Source: Prochlorococcus marinus str. MIT 9313 (GTDB lineage Bacteria > Cyanobacteriota > Cyanobacteriia > PCC-6307 > Cyanobiaceae). Taken from it: 64,000 bases of DNA. Each line of letters starts with the position of its first letter. Within the stretch, counting starts at the first letter, position 1. Positions 55,566-62,777 of this stretch are shown here, one piece after another. The notes under the pieces were generated by a model. It was not told where the DNA came from and made no database searches. It saw nothing but the letters and a program-made list of their open reading frames with translations. Location of the stretch: the NCBI RefSeq assembly GCF_000011485.1, contig NC_005071.1, forward strand, positions 1,677,347 to 1,741,346, in the 5' to 3' direction. Made by a program: the position numbers and the translations under genes.

Positions 55566-56705
55566 ATGCGCGTACTGGGGCTGATGAGCGGCACCAGTGC
55601 TGATGGTGTTGATGCAGTACTCGCTGAGTTCAGCGGTTCACCATCTGAACCAAAATGGTCGCTACTAAATCTTGTCTGCATCCCCTACCCCGAGGATCTT
55701 CGCCAAACAGTTGTCAACGCAGGACAAGGCATCAAACTCAATAGCTGTGAATGGCTCGAGCTATCTGAGTCCATCACCGAGGTTCATGCTCAAGCAGCTC
55801 TGGCCTGTGACCCCAGAGCACAAGCTGAGCTCGTGGGTTCTCATGGTCAGACTGTTTGGCATCGTCCTCCTCAGAAGAATCATCGCGGCGCCAGCTGGCA
55901 AATCCTGCAAGCCCCTCTACTGGCTGAACTGCTCAAGCGCCCTGTTGTTCATGACTTCCGAGCCGCAGACCTGGCACTAGGAGGCCAGGGAGCACCTTTG
56001 GTACCTATGGCTGATGCCGCACTGCTAGGTCGAGTAGGGGGCTGGCGTGGGGTGCTCAATCTTGGAGGAATTGCCAATCTCACCCTGATTCCTCCCCGCA
56101 GCGGTCCGGATCGCCTTGCTTCAGTTATGGGCTGGGATTGCGGCCCAGCCAACAGCCTGATAGATCTTGCTGTTGAACAGATCAGCAAAGGCAAGCTTGC
56201 CTTTGATCATGATGGAATCATCGCTGCCAGTGGGCATCCGCATACGACCACGATCGAACGCTGGCTGAAGGAAACCTTCTTCCAACTCCCTCCTCCCAAA
56301 TCAACAGGCCGGGAGCAATTTGGGCTTGCCGATCTAGAGCAGCGCCTCAAGGAACTCCCCAAGATGTCGAGGGCCAATCGTGTCGCCACATTGACCGCTT
56401 TCAGCGCAGCCGTTGTGGCACAGGATCTGGACAATCTTCACCTTAGAAATCTGGTTCGCCCCCTGGAACTCATTGTTGCTGGTGGAGGAAGCCGAAATCC
56501 TGTGCTGATGAACGAACTAAGACAACGCTGCCGTGGCATGCGACTCCTCAATAGCGATGAGCTGGGCCTCAGCGCTGAAGCCCGAGAAGGTCTTGCCTTT
56601 GCATTACTTGCCTGGTGGCATTGCCTCCAGTATCCAGGCAACGCTCCGGCCATAACAGGGGCCAAGCGTGCGGCAGTTCTTGGTGTGAGAGCTGATCCAG
56701 CTTGA
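55566..56705 (+). CDS. anmK: Anhydro-N-acetylmuramic acid kinase
   Basis: AnmK phosphorylates anhydro-MurNAc while opening its ring, recycling peptidoglycan. It has 379 residues. VLGLMSGTSADGVDAVLAEF is the N-terminal phosphate loop, and SHGQTVWHRPP, VHDFRAADLALGGQGAPLVP and GWDCGPANSLIDL with catalytic Asp residues are diagnostic. ELIVAGGGSRNPVLM is the C-terminal ATP-binding part. It starts six bases after ktrA. Confidence 0.96.
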   Translation: MRVLGLMSGTSADGVDAVLAEFSGSPSEPKWSLLNLVCIPYPEDLRQTVVNAGQGIKLNSCEWLELSESITEVHAQAALACDPRAQAELVGSHGQTVWHRPPQKNHRGASWQILQAPLLAELLKRPVVHDFRAADLALGGQGAPLVPMADAALLGRVGGWRGVLNLGGIANLTLIPPRSGPDRLASVMGWDCGPANSLIDLAVEQISKGKLAFDHDGIIAASGHPHTTTIERWLKETFFQLPPPKSTGREQFGLADLEQRLKELPKMSRANRVATLTAFSAAVVAQDLDNLHLRNLVRPLELIVAGGGSRNPVLMNELRQRCRGMRLLNSDELGLSAEAREGLAFALLAWWHCLQYPGNAPAITGAKRAAVLGVRADPA

Positions 56706-56747
56706 TTCGCCAAGCAGTTCATTGAAGAACTACGAAGACCACCAAAC

Positions 56748-57047
56748 TCAAGAGGGACGATAGAGGCGGAGACGGCGCGGAGCGCCTCTTAAACGCCTGG
56801 GCTGTTGAGCTTCAAGAGCCGATCGAAAGCCTTCTGTACTCGCTAACGATGGGGCTGAAACGACCGAACTCTGCTCCTGCTCGTAACGCTGAATACCCTG
56901 CTGAATAAGCACTTTGGCCATATTGCTAACGGTGCGGGACTCAAGCTCGGCAAGAGCTGTTAGGCGCACACAAAGCTCTTCAGGCAACACAACCTGGACT
57001 CTCGGAGACTTGGGCTTCCCACTGGATGAGGTTTGACGGGTAGCCAC
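56748..57047 (-). CDS. Ribbon-helix-helix (CopG-like) DNA-binding protein
   Basis: This 99-residue protein starts at GTG 57047 with AGGG just upstream; the frame runs back to 57110. Residues 15-50 (RVQVVLPEELCVRLTALAEL, then SNMAKVLIQQGIQRY) form a beta strand and two helices, the ribbon-helix-helix fold of CopG/Arc-type repressors and antitoxins. The C-terminus is basic (RRLRGAPRRLRLYRPS). No toxin gene is adjacent. A palindrome sits just upstream of the start, suggesting autoregulation. It is convergent with anmK. Confidence 0.8.
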   Translation of the reverse strand: MATRQTSSSGKPKSPRVQVVLPEELCVRLTALAELESRTVSNMAKVLIQQGIQRYEQEQSSVVSAPSLASTEGFRSALEAQQPRRLRGAPRRLRLYRPS

Positions 57048-57057
57048 GACCCTAAAA

Positions 57058-57072
57058 AAGTAAGTCTTACTT
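57058..57072. promoter_or_regulatory. Candidate operator for the ribbon-helix-helix protein
   Basis: AAGTAAG-T-CTTACTT is a perfect 7-bp inverted repeat around one central base, 11 bases upstream of the GTG start of the ribbon-helix-helix gene. Size and position suit a dimeric RHH repressor controlling its own gene. Assignment is by position and symmetry only. Confidence 0.5.
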
Positions 57073-57255
57073 ACAAGTGTACAGAGGTGTGCAAGGATAG
57101 TATCCAGCACTATGCTGAGACCACAGTTCGGAATGGTCTATTCCGATGACCCAGTTCAACAATTCCATGGCCCGTCGAAATACCCAATGCTTTTTCAGCC
57201 CTAAAGCTCAAGTACCCCCCTCATTCGACTAACAACCAGACATCAGGATTGCCCC

Positions 57256-57633
57256 ATGGACAAACCCACACTTCCAACTTCAACTCGCTTCAATCCACCT
57301 CAACAGGCCAACAGCCCTAGCCAATCCAACAGCCCTGTCAAGCAAAACAGCCCTATCAAGCCAAACAGCCGTATCAAATCAAGCAAGGGTCGGCGTTTAA
57401 GCCGAAGCCAAGAGAATAGCGATGTGCTGGTATCAGCTGTAATTAGCAGCTATCTGCTCACACATCTCCATCAAGTCTTGCAAAGGGCGGAATACGGCGC
57501 CGCTCAGGACGGACGCGAATCCCAGGCCAAAAATTTCGCCCAACTGCGCAAAGTCCTCTGCATGGATGCCCGCAGCATGAAAGACGCATCAGCAACAGGC
57601 ATGACAGAAGTTGATATAGAGCAAGCAGCATGA
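57256..57633 (+). CDS. Hypothetical protein with N-terminal NSP repeats
   Basis: This 125-residue protein has a disordered N-terminus with a six-residue repeat (NSPSQS, NSPVKQ, NSPIKP, NSRIKS) encoded by an 18-base tandem repeat. It is followed by a basic segment (KGRRLSRSQ) and a helical C-terminal part (ISSYLLTHLHQVLQRAEYGA, then NFAQLRKVLCMDARSM). The C-terminal half looks conserved in character and is probably the functional domain, but I do not recognise it. ATG at 57256 follows GATTGCCCC with no strong ribosome site. Confidence 0.65.
   Translation: MDKPTLPTSTRFNPPQQANSPSQSNSPVKQNSPIKPNSRIKSSKGRRLSRSQENSDVLVSAVISSYLLTHLHQVLQRAEYGAAQDGRESQAKNFAQLRKVLCMDARSMKDASATGMTEVDIEQAA
57308..57379 (+). 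repeat. 18-base tandem repeat, four units
   Basis: The core AACAGCC recurs at 57310, 57328, 57346 and 57364, exactly 18 bases apart, with partly conserved flanks (TATCAAGCC). It lies in frame in the gene at 57256 and encodes six-residue units, so copy number can change without a frameshift. Confidence 0.9.
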
Positions 57634-57694
57634 ACCAAGAATCAGGTCAAATCACTTCAGGCTGAATACAGTTGCAACAGACACTTCCCTCCTG

Positions 57695-57925
57695 ATGAGC
57701 AGCAACGCTGCAGTGCTCTACGAACGTATTCAGAACGATCCCGAACACACCAAAGCCCTATTTCGCCAGGCACTCCAAGATCCTCAGGGAGCCTTGAAGG
57801 CAATCTGCGATCTAGGGCACAGCATGGGACTCCCTGTCACGCTTGACGAAGTAAAAGCGCACTTGGCCAGCCTCGATGACGCTGACACCAAGCAATGGCT
57901 CATCAAGGCTCGGGGGGGGCTTTAA
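57695..57925 (+). CDS. Nif11-like small protein ending in Gly-Gly
   Basis: This 76-residue protein starts at ATG 57695. FRQALQDPQGALKAICDLGH and GLPVTLDEVKAHLASLDD follow the two-part Nif11 pattern, although it departs from the classical start. It ends KARGGL, so a double glycine comes one residue before the stop, exactly where a leader would be cut, but no core peptide follows. It may be a stand-alone Nif11 relative or a precursor that has lost its core. The Nif11 assignment is a moderate inference. It overlaps the convergent gene by 23 bases. Confidence 0.6.
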   Translation: MSSNAAVLYERIQNDPEHTKALFRQALQDPQGALKAICDLGHSMGLPVTLDEVKAHLASLDDADTKQWLIKARGGL

Positions 57926-58097
57926 GACCAGGATCTAATTCACGCGAGCGACTTTCTTCTACTTGTGAGGGATTGACGTTTTGCATGCCTCGACGGTCGT
58001 AACCGCCACCCCCTGCCAAACTCCAAAAAAACCAGTAACTAGGGATCGCTAGGCCAGCAGCAAGCACAACAGCCGTAATTTGTTCGAATTTCACCAT
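57903..58097 (-). CDS. Small single-span membrane protein
   Basis: This 64-residue protein starts at ATG 58097 (MVKFEQITAVVLAAGLAIPS). One hydrophobic helix ends YWFFWSLAGGGGYDRR, and a polar tail ends ELDPGLKAPPEP. The frame extends upstream to 58202, but the shorter start gives a proper membrane anchor. Similar short proteins seem widespread in picocyanobacteria, though I cannot name the family. It is divergent from the ABC-F gene. Confidence 0.65.
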   Translation of the reverse strand: MVKFEQITAVVLAAGLAIPSYWFFWSLAGGGGYDRRGMQNVNPSQVEESRSRELDPGLKAPPEP

Positions 58098-58176
58098 GGC
58101 CGGTGATCCGGAATGGATATCCTCCAGTCTGCCCGTATACGAAGCGGGATGATGTTCTTGCGGTTGCTTTCCCTCG

Positions 58177-59901
58177 GTGCTGCGACTTGAGCACGTCAAC
58201 AAGGTCTACCCCACGCATGAAGTCCTCAAGGATGTCACCTGGGAAATCAAGCCCGGAGACCGAATCGGACTGGTAGGTGTCAATGGGGCTGGCAAATCCA
58301 CACAGCTCAAATTAATCGCGGGACTCGAAGAAGCCAGCAGTGGCCAGATTGTGCGCCAGGGGAACCCACGCATCGCCTACTTACAGCAAGAGTTTGATGT
58401 TGATCCCTGCCGCACAGTGCGAGAAGAGCTCTTTCAAGCCTTTGGTGAGGCCGCTGCCGTTGTCCATCAACAGCGACTCGTAGAAACCGCCATGGCTACA
58501 AAGCGGGCTGCAGAAGACAGCGTTTTTCTCGACAGCCTGATCAAAGACCTAAGCCGTTTACAGAATTGCTTTGAAGCCCTACACGGCTATGAGCTTGAGG
58601 CTCGAATCGAAAAACTACTGCCAACACTCCATTTCACATCAGATGGGGCCGATAAACGGGTAGGGGACTATTCCGGGGGATGGCAAATGCGAATTGCTCT
58701 CGGCAAGATCCTTCTTCAAGATCCTGATCTGCTCCTGCTCGACGAGCCCACAAACCATCTGGACGTAGACACCATCCAGTGGTTGGAGGACTATCTGCTC
58801 AAACAGACCGCCGCCATGGTTGTAATCAGCCACGACCGGACGTTCCTCGATCGGATCTGTACCCAAATCGTGATTACTGAGAGAGGCATTTCGCGCACCT
58901 ATCTCGGTAACTACACAGCACATCTTGAACAGAAGGCACTCGAAGAGGAAGCAACTCAAGCTGCGTTTGAACGCCAGCAGAAAGATCTCGCCGCCCAACA
59001 GGCCTATGTCGATCGATTCAGGGCAAGTGCCACGCGCAGCACCCAAGCCAAAAGCCGAGAGAAACTCCTCGAGAAAGTAGAGCGAATCGAAGCTCCAGTT
59101 AAGAGTGTCAGCGGCCCCAGCTTTCGCTTCCCAGACGCTCCACGATCCGGCCGACAGGTGGCTGTGATCGAAGACCTCAGCCACAGCTACGGAGACAAGA
59201 TTCTCTTCCTAGGCGCCCATCTGGAGGTGGAACCCGGCGATCGGATTGCTTTCATAGGCCCCAACGGCGCAGGCAAATCCACTCTGCTGCGTCTGATCAT
59301 GGGCTTGGAAGCTGCCGATGACGGCAGGGCTTCCCTCGGAGAACACAACGTGATAGCTGGCTATTTCGAACAGAACCAAGCAGAAGCTCTGGACCTGCAG
59401 AAAACCGTCATCGACACAATGTTTGAAGCCGTCCCGGACTGGACCCAAACCCAGGTGCGCTCTCTACTCGGCAGTTTCTGCTTGAGTAATGATGCTGTTT
59501 TCAAAAACGTCGAAAATCTCAGTGGTGGAGAAAAGGCTCGCTTAGCCCTAGCCCTAATGCTGGTCAAACCCTGCAATTTGCTGTTACTCGACGAACCAAC
59601 AAACCACCTCGACATCCCTGCCAAACAGATGCTGGAGGACGCACTGCAGGCTTACGAAGGCGCCGTCCTGCTGGTCTCTCATGATCGCTACTTCATTTCC
59701 CGTGTAGCCAATCGCATCGTGGAATTACGCGATGGCGAACTGATTCTTTACCGAGGCAACTACGCTTATTTCCAGGAAAAAAAATCAGAGGAACAAGCCG
59801 CAGCCGCTGCAGCATTGGCCCTGGCAGAAAAAGAAGTCAAGCGCTTAGCCAATCGCGATCGCCAAAGAAAGCGTCAAGCCAGAAAAAAAGGCGCGGCTTA
59901 A
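58177..59901 (+). CDS. ABC-F family ATPase
   Basis: This soluble tandem ABC ATPase belongs to the ABC-F group, which acts on ribosomes rather than in transport. It has 574 residues. The first domain has Walker A GLVGVNGAGKST, signature VGDYSGGWQMRIAL and DEPTNHLDVDTIQ. The second has GPNGAGKSTLL, NLSGGEKARLALA and DEPTNHLDIPAKQ. A charged linker (EEEATQAAFERQQKDLAAQQ) separates them. The C-terminal tail is basic (RQRKRQARKKGAA), as in Uup-like members. There are no membrane segments. Start GTG at 58177. Confidence 0.93.
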   Translation: MLRLEHVNKVYPTHEVLKDVTWEIKPGDRIGLVGVNGAGKSTQLKLIAGLEEASSGQIVRQGNPRIAYLQQEFDVDPCRTVREELFQAFGEAAAVVHQQRLVETAMATKRAAEDSVFLDSLIKDLSRLQNCFEALHGYELEARIEKLLPTLHFTSDGADKRVGDYSGGWQMRIALGKILLQDPDLLLLDEPTNHLDVDTIQWLEDYLLKQTAAMVVISHDRTFLDRICTQIVITERGISRTYLGNYTAHLEQKALEEEATQAAFERQQKDLAAQQAYVDRFRASATRSTQAKSREKLLEKVERIEAPVKSVSGPSFRFPDAPRSGRQVAVIEDLSHSYGDKILFLGAHLEVEPGDRIAFIGPNGAGKSTLLRLIMGLEAADDGRASLGEHNVIAGYFEQNQAEALDLQKTVIDTMFEAVPDWTQTQVRSLLGSFCLSNDAVFKNVENLSGGEKARLALALMLVKPCNLLLLDEPTNHLDIPAKQMLEDALQAYEGAVLLVSHDRYFISRVANRIVELRDGELILYRGNYAYFQEKKSEEQAAAAAALALAEKEVKRLANRDRQRKRQARKKGAA

Positions 59902-60017
59902 ACCCAAAATCTATCCGTTTGGCAAAAAAACTTTAAAGAAGGTTAGGCAGGAAGACTCATTTTCCTTTGAGCACAGCAAATATGTGCATAAGCTAACTTC
60001 ACAGCCATGTGTACTTG

Positions 60018-60206
60018 ATGACAAGCGTCCCTACCCAACGTGCCGAAGACCTTCATATCTCCAACTCGACTAGCTACGCAAACCATGAGCACGAGCAAAC
60101 TTGGGATGCCGTTGAGACCTACTTCGAATGCATCACCACCTGCTCGCTGGATGACGGTGAATGCATCACCCGTTGCGTGGAGCAGTTACGAGACACTGAC
60201 GCATGA
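60018..60206 (+). CDS. Small conserved protein with two CxxxC motifs
   Basis: This 62-residue protein starts at ATG 60018 (MTSVPTQRAEDLH). The C-terminal half TWDAVETYFECITTC, then SLDDGECITRCVEQLRD, has two C-x3-C motifs separated by six residues. Such a helical CxxxC...CxxxC pair suits disulfide-paired helices or metal binding. I believe this small protein is conserved among marine picocyanobacteria but cannot name it. An in-frame ATG lies nine bases upstream at 60009. Confidence 0.72.
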   Translation: MTSVPTQRAEDLHISNSTSYANHEHEQTWDAVETYFECITTCSLDDGECITRCVEQLRDTDA

Positions 60207-60331
60207 ATAGCTTCTAGCCGCAGCCGCAAAATGAGATTGCATCACTACCCGCTCATGGGCTGAACATGTCTTAGATCCTTTTGTAGAGCCTGAGACTGGA
60301 CTAGTCGGGAGTAGTGCACATAACAACAGGG

Positions 60332-61519
60332 TCAAGGCGCCTGCATCGCCGTCAGCTCCACTGGTGTAACCGCCAACTCAATCCGACTGTCGCCCCGGAT
60401 TAATCCAAAAGTGATTGGTCGCCCAACTCCATGACGATCAATCGCGCTCACGACCTCAGCAGGCCCATCAATCGGTAACCCTTCCACCGAAATGATCACA
60501 TCATCAACCTTCAACCCGGCACGCGCTGCAGGCCCATCCGGCACCACGGAACGAATCACAGCACCAGGAGAGTTGGCTTCCCCAGAACGAGCAGATGGCA
60601 CCGGCGAGAGACCTACACCCACCATCGGATGACTGGCCCGTCCTCGCTCCACCAGCTGCTGGGCGATGGTCCTAGCCCGATTAATAGGAATAGCAAAACC
60701 CAGCCCAGCTCCTGGTCCAGAGCGAACGAGTGTATTGATACCCACCACATTGCCCTCAGAATTCAACAGCGGTCCTCCTGAGTTACCTGGATTGATAGCA
60801 GCATCGGTCTGAATTAAATCCAACCGCTTGCCAGAGATCCCTAGCTGAGAGACGTTGCGGTTGAGGTTGCTGACGATTCCCAACGTCACCGTATTTTCAA
60901 GGCCAAAGGGGTTGCCAACAGCTATGGCCCAATCCCCGACCCGAAGCTGGTCCGAGTCTCCCAATGGGGCTGTGGGCCAAGGCCCCGAGCCATCCAACTG
61001 CACTACAGCCAGATCCGTAATCTTGTCCTGACCAACCAGTCGCCCAGGCACCCTTCGACCATCTGGCAATCCCACCATCAGCTGATCGGTCTTCTCCACG
61101 ACATGAGCATTGGTGAGAACCAATCCTTCCGCCGAAAAAATCACACCACTTCCCTGCCCTCGTTCTATCCGCGAGCGGGGAGCGACTCTGCCAGGCAAAC
61201 CAAAGAAATGTTGGAACAGCGGGTCGGCTAATAGCCCCTGAGGCAGACCAGCCATGCCCATAGAACGGACCGTCCGACTCGTCTCAAGAGTCACCACAGC
61301 AGGGCCGCTGCGAGCCACGGCATCCGCTACAAACGACTGCTTGGATAAGGCTGTCGCGGCTGATGCCGCCTGCAGCGGTTGAGGGGAAAGACCCGACAAC
61401 ACAGGCAGACAAACCAATCCAGTGCCAAGCAGAAGACCACCACGGAAAACCCTGCTCAAACCAGAAGATTGGCTGGATAACCGCAGCTCTGCGGAGGATT
61501 CCTCAACTAACGCAGACAT
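60332..61519 (-). CDS. HtrA/Deg-type periplasmic serine protease
   Basis: This protease removes damaged proteins in the periplasm or lumen. It has about 395 residues from ATG 61519 (TTG 61537 upstream). A hydrophobic export segment ([19 protein letters not shown]) is followed by a trypsin-like domain with the catalytic triad His in LTNAHVVEK, Asp in [12 protein letters not shown] and Ser in [12 protein letters not shown]. One PDZ domain follows ([20 protein letters not shown]). This single-PDZ form matches the cyanobacterial HhoA/HhoB/HtrA group; which paralogue is unclear. Confidence 0.95.
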   Translation of the reverse strand: MSALVEESSAELRLSSQSSGLSRVFRGGLLLGTGLVCLPVLSGLSPQPLQAASAATALSKQSFVADAVARSGPAVVTLETSRTVRSMGMAGLPQGLLADPLFQHFFGLPGRVAPRSRIERGQGSGVIFSAEGLVLTNAHVVEKTDQLMVGLPDGRRVPGRLVGQDKITDLAVVQLDGSGPWPTAPLGDSDQLRVGDWAIAVGNPFGLENTVTLGIVSNLNRNVSQLGISGKRLDLIQTDAAINPGNSGGPLLNSEGNVVGINTLVRSGPGAGLGFAIPINRARTIAQQLVERGRASHPMVGVGLSPVPSARSGEANSPGAVIRSVVPDGPAARAGLKVDDVIISVEGLPIDGPAEVVSAIDRHGVGRPITFGLIRGDSRIELAVTPVELTAMQAP

Positions 61520-61849
61520 TGGCCAAACGACAATCAATTCATGACTTTGACCGTAGACAGAGCTCTCTCAAACAACAGTGTCAATCCTTGACAGAGCTGT
61601 GACCAAATACGCCTGAGCTCGTCTTCATGAAGCTTCATTCCCCCACGGAACAGCTCAACAAGCTCCAAACTGAATGAACTGTTGCAACAAATCCTGGGCG
61701 CTAATCAGCCCTTAGCCTGAGTTTCGTGAAGTTTGAAAGGCCTGAGCTTTGCCAGAGCCTCGTGATTAGCACGATCATTCAAAGGCAAGCAATGATGAAC
61801 GCAACGTGGCGACCACCCAATCGCCTTTATCGCAAACCATGAAGCCATC
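61520..61849. other. Intergenic stretch, no supported gene
   Basis: About 330 bases separate the divergent htrA and DUF2973 genes. Only very short frames occur. It presumably contains both promoters. I see no repeat or RNA. Confidence 0.45.
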
Positions 61850-62125
61850 ATGGAGAACCCCTTGTTCCCGATCCTTTACGGCGCTGCCTTCCTGATCCTG
61901 CTGTGGCAAGCCTTCCGCGTGATGGGGAAGGGTTTCGGCGCCGCCCAGCAACCCATACGTAGCCAACCAATTAGGAAGAACTCACAAGGTGATCGCACCG
62001 GTTTGGTGACCGTTCACCCTGAATTACTAGACCAGGAAGGCCGCCTCACAGAAGAAGAGCTCCTCACAGTTCGTTTCTCAGGAGACAACGAGCCACCCCA
62101 GTCAACAGAAACTCCTGCTGAATAA
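61850..62125 (+). CDS. DUF2973 family membrane-anchored protein
   Basis: This 91-residue protein has an N-terminal membrane helix (LFPILYGAAFLILLWQAFRV) and a cytoplasmic tail with DRTGLVTVHPELLDQEGRLT, then EELLTVRFSGD, the conserved block of the cyanobacterial DUF2973 family. The function is unknown. It starts with ATG at 61850 and is followed in the same direction by another conserved gene. Confidence 0.85.
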   Translation: MENPLFPILYGAAFLILLWQAFRVMGKGFGAAQQPIRSQPIRKNSQGDRTGLVTVHPELLDQEGRLTEEELLTVRFSGDNEPPQSTETPAE

Positions 62126-62157
62126 ATTAGAAAGTCAGTGTCAAAGCTGGCACTGGA

Positions 62158-62565
62158 TTGGACTCGATTGGGGAAGCCCTGGTGGATCAAAGAACGCGCA
62201 TCGTGGCTGCAGTCATCAAAGCAGTGAAGTTGCCTCCGCGGTTTCGACTGCGGCTGGTCAAAGAAGATCCCGTTCGGCTTGAACTAAGCCTCACCCCTGC
62301 TTACGGCAAACAGCCGATCCAAGTGGGATTGGTCGAGTCTCTTGACCTGGTAGCTCGACGCGATCGAGAAGGACGCATCCCTAGAGACTTGCAGGGGACA
62401 TGGGATTGGACGGTCCGACACGGCGAGGTAAGCACCGGGGGATGGAATCCCTTTCTCAAGGAAGCACTACAAACCATGTTTGAAACAGGGCTACCAGCCA
62501 TCGTTTACGAAGAACTGACAGGCGAGGACTATCACCCCGTTGACGGCACCCGCCACGTGCGCTGA
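62158..62565 (+). CDS. Conserved hypothetical protein
   Basis: This soluble protein has up to 135 residues. The start is TTG at 62158 or GTG at 62182, giving MDQRTRIVAAVIKAVKLPPR. Readable segments are FRLRLVKEDPVRLELSLTP and WDWTVRHGEVSTGGWNPFLK. It lacks membrane segments and known motifs. It follows the DUF2973 gene by 32 bases and is probably in the same transcript. I do not recognise a named family. Confidence 0.75.
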   Translation: MDSIGEALVDQRTRIVAAVIKAVKLPPRFRLRLVKEDPVRLELSLTPAYGKQPIQVGLVESLDLVARRDREGRIPRDLQGTWDWTVRHGEVSTGGWNPFLKEALQTMFETGLPAIVYEELTGEDYHPVDGTRHVR

Positions 62566-62657
62566 CTGTGAAGGATGTGAAGCCCTGCGAACTACCAGGG
62601 CTACAAACAAGGACAAGGGGCTAGACCAGTACAGTTCCGGCTCTTAAGGTTTTCTTC

Positions 62658-62762
62658 ATGAGTAGCCTGCAGCTTTCGACGGCGCCTTTAGTGAGGCTTC
62701 TCTTTGCGATAGGAGCCCTAAGCAGTCTGATGCTGCTAGCTCTTCTCAATCTGATCAGCTAA
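62658..62762 (+). CDS. Tiny single-span membrane protein, tentative
   Basis: This frame encodes 34 residues beginning MSSLQLSTAPLVRLLF and continuing as one hydrophobic helix rich in Leu, Ala and Ser. TTAAGG lies about ten bases upstream as a possible ribosome site. It does not match the short photosystem or cytochrome subunits I know. Its stop is just before hrpB. It could be chance. Confidence 0.38.
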   Translation: MSSLQLSTAPLVRLLFAIGALSSLMLLALLNLIS

Positions 62763-62777
62763 CTCTTTCTTTGCAGC

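Noticed and set aside
57059-57074. GTA...TAC as an NtcA site near the ribbon-helix-helix gene
   Set aside because: Spacing is nine bases, not the eight required for GTA-N8-TAC, and the gene has no nitrogen link.
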